Assembly: GCA_003586115.2 (NCBI GenBank)
Contig: QVOM02000119.1
Span: 48,881,428-48,945,427 of the forward strand
Source: Salvator merianae
Lineage: Eukaryota > Chordata > Lepidosauria > Squamata > Teiidae
Direction: 5' to 3'
DNA length: 64,000 bases
The notes beneath the pieces are model-generated. The model made no database searches. It was not told the DNA's origin and worked only from the letters and a program-made list of their open reading frames with translations. The number at the start of each line of letters is the position of its first letter. Position 1 is the first letter of the stretch. Positions 25,501 through 34,972 of this stretch are shown piece by piece. The position numbers were made by a program, and so were the translations under genes.

Positions 25501-28500
25501 AAGGAAGGGTCTGTGCAAATAAAAACAGAAGTATTTTACTCTTGTATTTAAGATGTCTTTGCTTTGAATAAGTGGAGGTGCTTTAACTTATCCATGGTGG
25601 ACTTTATTTATTTATTTGCATTTTATTTGTTCTTAACAGTCCTCAGTTATCATGCTACCATCATTTAGGTAACACTTTATATCACATAACCAGCTGCCCT
25701 TCCCTGATGTGATGTTGATGAAATAATAAATTCCACTGCTGATTGACAGGAATTACTGCAGACACCTATATCCTTCTGACAGCCAACCCATCAAGCAACA
25801 TTTGTGTCTACTAAATCAGAGCTTCAGAGAAAATGATAGGGGTCCAAAAATCAGGATTCTAGGGAGTCTGCATTACAGTCAAATTCTCTCTGCCTTTTAA
25901 TACAATGTCCTATCAACACACAAACCTTTTGGCACATATCCAAACATCTCTTTTCAGCTTCCTAGCTGAGATGTCAGTTATTAGTTGTACGATTGGACTA
26001 TTTCTTACTATTTTAATAGACAATTCATTGACAGAGAAGTTATTTTAAAACGTATTGTAATTTTTTTTAAAGACTACACTGGAATCAAAAACAGATAAAG
26101 GCAACAAACAAAAGCAATTTCAATCAAAATGTCTTCTTTAGGAGTTTTCTTCTGAAGTTCTAAACTCTCCAAATAATTTTTTTCTGGGTTTCAAAAATCA
26201 GTCCAGCAATTTTCTCAGTGGGAGATGCAAGAAATTGTTAGTTACAGTATAGGGGTTCCATTTTATGTATTTGCTCATTATTCATTATCTATTAAGAACT
26301 ATTTATTTATATGTGGTATCAGAGAGAAAAGCAATGTTGGAATCTGTTCAAATATAGAAATTCTAACTATATGCACTGCTAGCAAATGCAACAGTAAAAG
26401 TATAATAGGAGTAAAAGTATACAGGAGACAATTCCATTAACAGACACACACACACACACACACACACACTTCACTTCTACTCATTGCAGGTGTATTTTAG
26501 AATACAGATATGGCTCTTTTTTCTTTTAAAAAGTCACATTTTCTGGGCTCTGGGAAGAACTTGGGGGGAAAAGGCAAAAACAAATTGATGTTCCTGTAGA
26601 GAAGCACATTATCTCTTCAACTTACTGAAAAGAATTGGCCTAAGTTGATCATGCTCATTTTAAAGAAACCTAGGAGGATCCAGAAGTGAAGGACAACCGG
26701 AATGAGAATTCTAAAGTGAGGGAAGAACTCTGACAAAGCCTGCTCAGGCCTCTGAAGCATTGTGAAGCTTCTTCCTAAACCTGATGGAAGACTGAGACTG
26801 ACGTAAGGTCCTTTGTTCAGCTACTGGAGAGGGCTGCAACATAGCTTCTCCTTTTCCAGTAAGTAAGTATTTATACACCAGTTAGCTTACAAAAAAAATT
26901 TGTTTGGTTGAAGACGCAAGTTAATTACCTAGATGATATAAAGAAACACAGCAGAGTACGTTCTGTTAAGAACTGATGTGGTGGACTCTATGAAGAGTAC
27001 ATTCAGTTGCAACGCTAACTGCTACAGCACAGCTCACATCAGAAGCCCTTCGCATCTCCTCAGATAAGCCAGAGCATTCCCAGTTACATTCCATCCACAC
27101 CATCAACTGTCAGCCTTAAGCAGAATCTAGAGTTTTAAAAATAGCTAGCTAAGTGGAGTATGGATAATGTGTACACCCATCAGCTCTGATTCCCAAGAGG
27201 ACTGCTGCTACTGGGGAAGCTGGGATTACTTTGTGACTGACAACTTCATATCTATAATCTAACGTCCTCTATTCAATGCCAAAGTATTATTTCAAGCACA
27301 GCAATCGTATTGCAGAAAATGTATGCACACTGTTTTGTCACTGGCAGACACTTGACCAAGTAGTTAGCTGCTTTACTACAACCAGACATACCTTCTTATC
27401 TTTCTAACACTACAAAATACATAGCAGCTACAGACCCAGAACCAGTACTTGGACACAATTCCAGTATGTACCACAGAACTATATCCAAAGCTCAGGGAGC
27501 CTTAATACTAGAAGGGTATCCAACTCTGCCTGTTGACAAGAACAGTCATACAAATCCATTTGAATTTGACCAAAATCTTCATTTGAGGGTTGCCTGGTAA
27601 CCTCTCTATTAAACTGGTTCTCTTGGTTTTGTCAGGATGGGTACAGGCATAGGTTGCTGCTACTTTTGAAAACCTATTTTTTCATCACACCAAATCTGTC
27701 AATAAACAGATAATTATCTAACAACAACAGAACAACTTTTGTTCACATAAATCCATTACATCAGTGTAGTGGCTTTGCTACAATACCCATTCAGAAGCTA
27801 AATGTTCTACACAAATAGCTACCTTCAGTCTATGCAAAGCATTTATTATCTCACACCTTCAAAATACACTCTGTCTTCAGGCATACAAAGCAGTTAAAAG
27901 ACTCTGAGAATCTTACTTTTGACTATGTTCACAGCTCCCTCTACAGCTTTTGTGCTATGTTAGAAGCTGTATGAAAATACAGAGATAAATGCTGGCAAGA
28001 TGACCCACATATGCCTCCTTCAAACATGCAGACTAACTCAACATTGATAGCAATAAAACAATGTGAATTTCCGTATAGCTCTTATTAAATCTACTGGGAC
28101 CACCAGTTTGCTCTAGGGAAGCTACTTTTAAATACAACAGATATTGCAAGCATTCCACATATGTACTGGAATTTGTAAGAGAGCTGTTCTTAACCATTTT
28201 GTTTTAAAGAGAGAGAACTAACTTAATATTGAACTTTCTTATTTTGAAATTCATACTGTTCTGAAAGCACGCATAGTAACTTGCTGCTCTTTCAAAATAT
28301 CAGTTTGCAAAGCAGGCTTTTGTGTGACTTCGCTGTATCATCCAAATCTTTGGCTTCCCAGCCCCTGATCTTCAGTACAGAATTATCTACCCTGAAATTT
28401 AAGAAGTTCTAGTTGTCTCTGTGTAAGCATACAAACCAATCAAGCTAATACAAAAGATGGCCCAGTAATGAAATAACTAGAATTAAAGTAAATCAGATGT

Positions 28501-30319
28501 CCAGAAGCTTCAAACAGACAAAAGTATTTACTGGGCAAAATAACCTTTCTCTTTTAATCTTCATGGACTTGCTTACAAGCTGATCACATTCTAAATATTC
28601 ATATGAGACTTGAACACACTACAGACTTCTGCTAGTTACAGAAAAAATATTAAAATGTCCTCAGTTAATGCTTCTAGGGAAATGCAGAGTACACCTTCAT
28701 GCATTCTAACATTATAAAGGTATGCCAGTTCCCAACTGTAAAAGGAAGTCTATAGTCATACAAAAAGTCTATACAATTGTCATTTATAGTGAAGCAGTAA
28801 TATTTCTATATACTCAATCTTATATCTTTGAAAAATTATCACAAGCACTAGAAATCTTGACAGTGGATTGATATACTCCCAAATCAACAGAGAATCTGAC
28901 TATTCTCTCTCATTACTTGCTTCTGTGGTTAAAGAGACTAACACAAAAGTGGAAGGAAAAGCATAATTCTAGAGATACCAATCTTGATTTATGAGTGCAG
29001 AAGTCTACCTAGTAAATGCCAAGACTAGTTATGCATTATGGAGTAAGTAATTCAGTTAGATACAGAGTACTTTTTTTATTTAAGTGTTGTTCAACAATCA
29101 TTCCACTGTGTGGAAAAAATCAATTTCTACCAGCAAGACGAAAGTTCCAGAAAGCAACTGTTTCACACGTGCTTGTCTTTCAAGCAATTTTCTGCAGATT
29201 TAAACAAAGTTCTTCAGTGTCTGAACATCTAAGCTATCTGGACTGTAATCTAAATAGGAGATGATTCCTCAAATACTTAGGACTTAAGTCATTTTGAAGG
29301 TTTCACAGAGCAAAAAATGAGGTGGGGGGCCCCAGCATCAAAGCTCTTCAGCAACCAGTTACATGCAGATTGCTGTTGCATACATAATATTCAGTGCCGC
29401 CTACCTGTCTGTGGGGTGGGGGGAGCTGTCTGTAAAAATGGTGATAGTCACAAAAGCAACCTGATCTCCCCAGTCTAAAGAGGTCATTGAACTCAGATCT
29501 TGCTGTTCTCTGGCACAGCCGGATTTGACCGGCTAGTGACAAGAGTGTTAAGGATGCTCAGCGTTCATGGCGTGGCTACGAGCTCTTTAATTTCTGAATG
29601 ACAAAATGGAGAACTTTAAATTTGCAGCTGGCTTGCTTTTGAGTTTAAATTCTCACTCGTTTTAAAGCCAAGTTTTTTGGTTTTACTTTGTTTCCATATG
29701 TTACCCCTTCACCCCACCCCACCCTGCAGTCACTTTAAGATGCCAAGATGACCCGATCTAGAGGTCACCTCACCTTCTGTTTCGCGCGGAGAAGGCAGAG
29801 CTCCCTCCCTCTCCCCAACCACGGCAGCCGGATCAGTCCTGCCGTGCATTTCATAGCAAGCATGGCAACGCTCTCAAGGCAGCCACGCTCTAGGACAAAA
29901 TTTTAAAAGGGCAGCTGGAACCCACAAGGTTCGCCAGGGGGCGACAAGCCCAGCCGGTTGGGCAGAAGTGGTATAAAACGTCGCACACAAAGGGTCAGGC
30001 AATGGTTGGATGGGGAGCAGGAATAAGGGCAGGGGAGGTGGAAGGAAAAAGGGAGGAAAAAAAGGTGTGGAGAGCCAGGGCCGGTGGCTGCACGGGAAAG
30101 CATAAGGACACGATACCACCCGGCTTTTCCTGTAATCCCCTCCCCTTCCCTCCCGTGCCCCCCCCTCCGCCCCGAGGGGCGAGGCGCGCAAGCCCCGGTC
30201 GGCAGGCGCCCCGTTCTCACCTCGTCCTCCCTCTCGCTGCGGAAGCACAGACACGCCGCCCGCTTCTTGAAGCCCTCCCGGTCGTAGGTCCGCGTCTGGT
30301 TTGGCTTGAACTTCATCAT
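16395..30319 (-). CDS. NUDT4: NUDT4 (DIPP2), diphosphoinositol polyphosphate phosphohydrolase 2, complete
   Basis: DIPP2 is a cytosolic Nudix hydrolase that removes the beta-phosphate of diphosphoinositol polyphosphates (PP-InsP5, InsP8) and also cleaves diadenosine polyphosphates. Five coding exons (30221-30319, 19318-19428, 18621-18665, 17778-17865, 16395-16597) join without frame errors into 181 residues, the family's usual size. The start is ATGATGAAGTTC (MMKFKPNQ...). The upstream frame stays open, but I see no upstream in-frame ATG. The Nudix box GX5EX7REVYEEAGV is complete and spans the exon 2/exon 3 junction (REVYEE|AGV). The protein ends TSGLPSTVR. Intron 4 has a GC donor, and the exon 4 acceptor is a tandem AAG/CAG that decides whether Gln86 is present. 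The C-terminal tail varies most from the human protein as I recall it. NUDT3 is a close paralogue, but the N- and C-termini and UBE2N synteny favour NUDT4. Confidence 0.97.
17050..17121. repeat. Three-copy ~21-bp tandem repeat in NUDT4 intron 4
   Basis: GATTCCAAGAATATCTAAAA occurs at 17050 and 17100, with a slightly altered copy (one added A) at 17071 followed by a short spacer. It is a local duplication on the intron side of the GC donor (17772-17777). Confidence 0.85.
17778..17865 (-). CDS. NUDT4: NUDT4 coding exon 4 (residues 86-115) with NAGNAG acceptor and GC donor
   Basis: QNQDRKHRTYVYVLTVTE to EDSVNI plus the first base of Gly115. The acceptor reads TACTAAAG|CAG|AAT, so splicing can include or skip the CAG (Gln86). 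The donor is ATAG|GCAAGC, a GC-type 5' splice site. Confidence 0.96.
18621..18665 (-). CDS. NUDT4: NUDT4 coding exon 3, 45-nt microexon-like (residues 71-85)
   Basis: AGVKGKLGRLLGIFE, with acceptor TTCTTTACAG and donor GAG|GTGAGC. It completes the Nudix box (AGV) and is only 15 codons long. Confidence 0.97.
19318..19428 (-). CDS. NUDT4: NUDT4 coding exon 2 (residues 34-70)
   Basis: Acceptor TTATCTGCAG; VLLVSSSRYPDQWIVPGGGM through the first Nudix-box half to YEE; donor GAG|GTAACT. Phase 0 at both ends. Confidence 0.98.
19570..19795 (-). mobile_element. MIR-like SINE remnant, minus strand
   Basis: CCTATTTTATCTGCACAACCACCCCATGAGATTG followed by GGGTCCCTGGTTTCCC resembles the reverse complement of a CORE-SINE/MIR. 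It is strongly diverged. Confidence 0.5.
21147..21400 (-). mobile_element. L2/CR1-type LINE 3' tail, minus strand
   Basis: TATTTATTTATC...ATACCACCCTATACCTGATAGACTCAGGGCAATTTACAATG has the same layout as the tails at 1309 and 51476, inside NUDT4 intron 1. Confidence 0.6.
22890..23330 (+). mobile_element. Possible hAT-like DNA element (left end only)
   Basis: CAGGGGTAGTTAAAACTTTT at 22890 resembles hAT terminal repeats of the CAGGGGTGGCCAACCTTTT type. A matching right end was not found, so the extent is a guess. Confidence 0.25.
25030..25290 (+). mobile_element. CR1 LINE 3' end fragment, plus strand
   Basis: CCATTCATGGAAGTTGGGGC, CTGCTGGACTAGATGGGCC and a decayed terminal TTGTTATGTTA match the 3' part of the CR1 copy at 10603-10893. 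Confidence 0.75.
26444..26469. repeat. (AC)13 microsatellite
   Basis: 26 bp of uninterrupted AC repeat in NUDT4 intron 1. Confidence 0.95.
30221..30319 (-). CDS. NUDT4: NUDT4 coding exon 1 (residues 1-33)
   Basis: 33 codons, MMKFKPNQTR to SEREDE, with donor GAG|GTGAGA. Two ATGs start the frame: the first has T at -3 (weak) and the second has A at -3, so initiation may occur at either. Confidence 0.97.
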
Positions 30320-30909
30320 AGAGGCAGAAATACCGCCGCCGCCTCTTCCAGCCGCCGGCAGTCCGAGCCTCCCGGTCCCGCCCGTATGGGAGGGACGAAG
30401 GCAGTCAGGCGATGGAGAGGTCCCCCCCGGGCGGACGGGCGCCCCCTTTTCTCTTCGGCTCAAGCCCAAGAACGGCAGCGAGAGGAATCGGCCCCGTCGC
30501 CCGAGGAAGGCGCCTCGGCCTCTCTCAGGGGAACCCAGCGGCGCTCACAGCTGCGACGGAGGCGCTGTCGGTGCCGCGGCTGCCCAGAAGTCCTGGCCGC
30601 GCCATGGAGACCCCCGTCTGCTCTGCTCAGCCGGCCCGCCCAGTTTCGCCTGCCCCGCCAGCCAGCCCGCCCGCCAGCCGCCGGAGGAGCCCGGCGTGGC
30701 CTAACCGTCTCTTCCTCGCCTCGGTCCTCCACTCGCAGAAGCAACAAGAGCCGCGCGGCCGCCCTTCCGCCTCGACCAATGTCTGTCCGTCTGTCTCCCC
30801 ACCTTCAGAAGCGCCGCCACTCGCGGCTCCCGCGGCCGCTGTACCCACTATTTAACTGTAACGCACATTCCTCCACCCGCCTGCAGCGTCCCGGCCTCCG
30901 CGCCTCACT

Positions 30910-30919
30910 GCGCAGGCGC
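30910..30919. promoter_or_regulatory. NRF1-type binding site
   Basis: GCGCAGGCGC fits the palindromic GCGCANGCGC consensus. It lies about 590 bp upstream of the NUDT4 start codon, inside the CpG island. Confidence 0.6.
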
Positions 30920-31260
30920 TCTCGAGTCGACCCGACCCACCTCAGAGGCGGGAGGGGGAGGGAGGACGCGAGGGCGAGCCGGGCGCCTGTGAGCGAGGTG
31001 GCTCGGGTTAAGGAGAGACCATTTCGCCATAGGAGGGGTAAGGGTGAGGGGATAGAGAGAAGGCACTTGGCAGCGGCAGGGACGACTCCATATTGGGGCG
31101 GGAGGGGCGTCTCGTCTCTACAGCGGCGCGTCGGACGTGCGCTTGCGAGGCAGGCACTGGGCCTTGCTTTTCTTTCCTTCTTGGGCTCTCGTGATCTCTT
31201 TAGCGGGGCGGCCCAAATGGAGGGGGGCGCTTGAGTTTATGGGACAGTAAATCTCAGACT

Positions 31261-32560
31261 CCCACGAGGGGGGGATGTATCCGCAGGCAGTGGGGAAGGA
31301 GCCGTGGGATGGGGGAGGCGGGAGACGATGAAAAAAAGGAAACCATTTTAAAAGATCAAGGTTACGTTGGCGACTGAAATAATCATCTATTTTTCACGTT
31401 AGTCACTTGGAAACCTGCTTTTTTGTTTTTTTTTAAAAAATCCCTTTTTCACAAGCACCCGCCGATATTGTTAATTCAACATTTTGTTGGCCTCAGTCAC
31501 CGCCAGATAAAGAGAAGCGTGAAGCTGATGGAAGTGTCCAGAGAAGAAGAAATCAGTACATTCAACAAAGAAGCAACTGGAGTGGGGAAAACTACTTTTC
31601 TTTGTATCAAACTGTGCGGTAACTTATCAGGAACGATCATACAGCAGCGATGATACAAAATGTGTTACAAACTGCATCATCAAGTGTTACAAAATAAATA
31701 CTGTGTGCAGTGATACAAATGGACAGTAACAATACTGCACACTGGAGGACCAGTGGAATTATGTCATGTGTTTTTCTTGTGTAAACAGCTCTGGGAGCTC
31801 AGAAAAAAAGTCACACAGAATTGTAAATAGTAAATAAATAATACAGATTTCTGCCATAGTGTGCTGGGATCAACTTGGATTTCTTTCAGTAGAAGTGTTT
31901 CATTTTATGTATGTTGCAGATTGGAATGCTTGATCCAGATAAGGTGTTTGTAGTTTGTACAGGGTTTAGGCAGTCCATCCAGACTCTTCAATATCTCGCC
32001 ATCTCAGAAATCCTTATGAAAGCTCCATATTCACAAAACTTGCAAATGTGGCTTACTGCTAAAGGCTGCTACTTAGAGAGTGGTAGGAAAGTGATCAAAA
32101 AGCCAGGCTGATAAGTAGGAGACAATGAGAACACTTTAAAAGACTTTACACATGGAAATGAATCCATCAGAAATATGATCCTCAGCAGCCTCTTCTATAG
32201 TGCTATACTTTGGTTCCCACAAACCATCACTAGTGCAAAACTGGGTTATGGAAGTTATAAAAAAGGGGGGTTAGGTGAACTATGGAGGCTTAGTGACCAA
32301 TGTAGGCCAATGGCATCACATAGCAGAGGTCTAATCAACCAATGAAATTCCATGTCACTGTAGAGGGAAGATGCAGTCTACCAGGGTAATAATATGGAAG
32401 CATGCCCCAGTCAGTGATGTCTCAAAGGCCATATCCCTTTATTGAAAGGTTCCAAGGTTCCATGAAATTGTTTTATACCAGAGATAACTATTAGAAAAGA
32501 TCAAATGGGATCAAATATTATTCATTATAAACATAAAAGCTAATCAGTTAAAACATAATT
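31261..32560. other. Upstream flank of NUDT4, no feature recognised
   Basis: AT-rich sequence beyond the CpG island. Short frames (for example 31423-31653, +) have no recognised motif. There is no confident repeat. Confidence 0.5.
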
Positions 32561-32980
32561 CATACTGCCTTGTTCCACAGTACATTTTGGGTTTCTCAAC
32601 ATACTGGGGCATTTACTTTAAAGAATATCAATAATCCTGACTCACTGGCAAATTTTATCAACATGCAGTTCATTTTAATGACATATAAGTCACTTTGGAG
32701 ATTACAGCTATTGCAAAATGAAGCAGCTACCCTCGTCCTTAAAGAGCTTACTATTGGTGTCCAAGCCCAATTCAAAGTTTTAATGTTGATGAACAAAGCC
32801 CTATACAACGTGGAGCCCAAATATCTGTAGGAGCGCCTCCTCCCACACAGACCTGCCCATCTTCAGGAGAATCCCTTTTGGCTACACTCTCCATTAATGA
32901 ACGTTGTGGGGTGGTTGCTAGGATCAGAACTTTCTCTGTTGTGGCTCCTCTTTTATGGAACAATCTTCCAGGGGAGATCT

Positions 32981-33127
32981 TTACTTTAATTTCAATTTCT
33001 ATCCCGTCCTATACCGAGGGGTCCCAGGGCGGCTTACAAAAACATACCAAAAAAACAAGCCAGCCAACCAACCAAACAAAAAAACAGATTATAATAAAAA
33101 CAACATAAAACCATTATAAAACACAGT
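32981..33127 (-). mobile_element. Retroposon tail nested in L2, flanked by 8-bp duplication
   Basis: CTATCCCGTCCTATACCGAG...GGCGGCTTACAAAAAC plus an A-rich tract is a LINE-tail repeat in minus orientation. GGAGATCT flanks it at 32973-32980 and 33128-33135, a probable target-site duplication. Confidence 0.7.
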
Positions 33128-33192
33128 GGAGATCTGCTAGTTCTCCACTGTGGACACTTTCAGGTGTCTGGTAAAATTGCATTTGAGGGTTA

Positions 33193-33413
33193 GGTCCCAG
33201 TCACACCTAAGTTTTAATCCAACTTCTGTCCACTTTCAGACTGAGAGCACATCAGTAAAGTAATAAGATGTTTTCTTTCAGCATTATCTAATTCAGAATC
33301 TCCACCTTTGGATTAGATAATACGGAAAGAAAATGATTAATCACTTTGCTGATGTGTTGGCTCACTCTGAAGGTAGACTGAAACTGGATTAAAACTTAGA
33401 TGTGCCTGGGCCC
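33193..33413. mobile_element. PIF/Harbinger-like foldback MITE nested in L2
   Basis: The two halves are imperfect inverted repeats of about 105-110 bp. The left end is GGTCCCAGTCACACCTAAG; the right end, read inverted, is GGGCCCAGGCACATCTAAG. TTA flanks both sides (33190-33192, 33414-33416), the TWA target duplication typical of PIF/Harbinger. No transposase is encoded. Confidence 0.8.
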
Positions 33414-33839
33414 TTAGAGAATTTTGAATTCATTTGGCTTTTTATTTTTGATAAACATCTTAGTATGAAGATTGTTATTCTGTTATTTTTTAAAGTTCAG
33501 TTTCATTTTGTACACTGCCTTGAAACTACAGTGAAAGGCAGTATAGAAATCCTTTAATTAAATAAATGTCTCACATTTATTCCAGAGAGGTCAAAGAAGT
33601 GCACATTATTTTCTTCTCTCCATTTCATCTTTACCTTGTTGTGAGGGTAAAATGAAGGAAAGGAAAATAGAGGAATGGCAGTGTATAAAGGCCATTAAAA
33701 AAATGATAGGAGTTGGAAATGAATGACTTCTGGAGAGCCACAAGTAGCACATTCCTGTTTTAGGAGGAAACTCTGGTCATGTCTATGGCTTGTTGTCATC
33801 CTTCCATCTTGAAAGACAATGGAAAGAGTATGGACAGGA

Positions 33840-34060
33840 AGGTATGGAAACCCCTGCTACATCCAGATAAGGTGTGAAACCCAGGATTATCCCAGAACTA
33901 CACTGGGATCGCCACAGGTACCTGTAACAATCCCAGCATAATCCCAGGGTACAGAGGCAAAATCGTGAGATATTGCTATTGCAGGAAAAAGAATACTGAA
34001 CTTGAATTTTCCTGCACAGCAATATTGCTTACCTTGTCTGGTGCTTGCTTGTGGGATTCT
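33840..34060. mobile_element. Probable non-autonomous DNA element with internal hairpin
   Basis: ATATTGCTATTGCAGGAAAA (about 33970) pairs with TTTTCCTGCACAGCAATAT (about 34008). Similar 'GGGATTNNCACA' style blocks recur near 36250, 40130 and 42490, suggesting a dispersed family. Ends are not defined. Confidence 0.4.
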
Positions 34061-34479
34061 TCATGTTGGAAATACAAGTACAGGGCTGATGCTTGTGCAG
34101 TTCCAGGTATTTTGTGCCATTGGATGCATCATGCAAGCAAGCATCAGATAAAGTAAGGGTACAGGCTTGCCCCTGTGGTTTTGCTCTGCTGCCTGGCAGG
34201 GATGGTGAGACATAATTGCGGAATCTAAACATGATCCTGCATTTTCCTGTCACCAGGCATCAGAGTTACCTTCTTGGCCTAGCTGGTATGATCCAAAGGG
34301 ATGCAAATCCAGTTGGCACTGGGTTGGCAGTAGGAGCTGCCAGAGAGATGATGTGGCTTCCATCTAACCACCTTAGGGGCTCTGCTCTGGATTTTCTGTC
34401 AGGGTTTACTCCCTGAGCCTTTGTCTTTCTCCAGGCAGTCACAAGATAGTCACAAGGCAAGTCAGGCTATTTTGTCCAT

Positions 34480-34575
34480 AGTTGGAAAGACCCAATGAAC
34501 TTCTATGGCAGAGCAGGGTTTGAACTGAAGGATCCCTGGCCTCTAGGCTAGTGCTGTTGACCACTGTGCCACCAG
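34480..34575 (-). mobile_element. tRNA-derived/MIR-like SINE head, minus strand
   Basis: GGGTTTGAACTGAAGGATCCCTGGCC...TGACCACTGTGCCACC is the reverse complement of a tRNA-like SINE head (B box GTTCAAACCC-like, then an A box). Confidence 0.55.
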
Positions 34576-34916
34576 AGGGTTTAAAAGTAAAGAAAGGGGA
34601 ATTGGTTGAAACTCCTTTTGCAAGATATCCAATCCCTTGTGCTGCACTCTGCAGATAGAGAGGGGGAAGTACCAGTTGTTCTTAGAAGAAACTGATGGCA
34701 CTCCATCTAATTAACATATTTGGTTTTTAAATGATCTTTCTGAGCTCAGCCCTCTGTGCTACCTACAATGAAAGAGTAAGCAAGTAGGAGGGCAGGTGAA
34801 TGGAAAGTAGCCATTCATTTGTTTTGAATGACACCTCCGAGGTTACTTCATGATATAGCCTCTGAAATTAGTTCTAAAACTTATGGGATTAATGAATGGA
34901 AATCACCCAGCAAGGG

Positions 34917-34920
34917 AAAA

Positions 34921-34972
<52 letters not shown>
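34917..34972. repeat. (GAAA)n microsatellite
   Basis: About 56 bp of GAAA/AAAG tetranucleotide repeat, almost uninterrupted. Confidence 0.95.

Larger units (their letters stand above)
19429..30220 (-). other. NUDT4: NUDT4 intron 1 (10.8 kb)
   Basis: GT (GTGAGA, read at 30220-30215) to AG (TCTGCAG at 19435-19429). It contains SINE/LINE remnants (about 19570, 21147, 22890 and 25030) and a CA repeat (26444). The span 26.5-29.7 kb is AT-rich with nothing recognised. The last 450 bp lie in the CpG island. No alternative coding exon was identified. Confidence 0.85.
29750..31260. promoter_or_regulatory. NUDT4: CpG island and promoter of NUDT4
   Basis: GC content and CpG density rise sharply around NUDT4 exon 1 and its upstream flank. 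Elements seen: an NRF1-type site GCGCAGGCGC (30910-30919), a CCAAT box (about 30776), YY1-like CCATGGCGCGG on the - strand near 30600, GC boxes (GGGGCGGGA near 31096), and no clear TATA box. This is a typical housekeeping TATA-less promoter. The transcription start probably lies between about 30400 and 30900 on the - strand. Such islands often also fire divergently, so a + strand non-coding transcript starting near 31 kb is possible. Confidence 0.8.
32690..33570 (+). mobile_element. L2-type LINE 3' end with two nested insertions
   Basis: The L2 C-terminal coding remnant (GCAAAATGAAGCAGC..., ACAACGTGGAGCCCAAATATCT, CTTTTATGGAACAATCTTCCA) is interrupted at 32980 by a retroposed tail. It resumes at 33128, is interrupted again by a foldback element (33193-33413), and ends with ACACTGCCTTGAAACT...AATTAAATAAATG near 33568. 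The order of insertions is readable. Confidence 0.85.

Noticed and set aside
30002..31234. 410-codon ATG open frame on the + strand across the NUDT4 CpG island
   Set aside because: It is antisense to NUDT4 exon 1, Arg/Pro/Gly/Ser-rich with no domain, and explained by few stops in GC-rich DNA.
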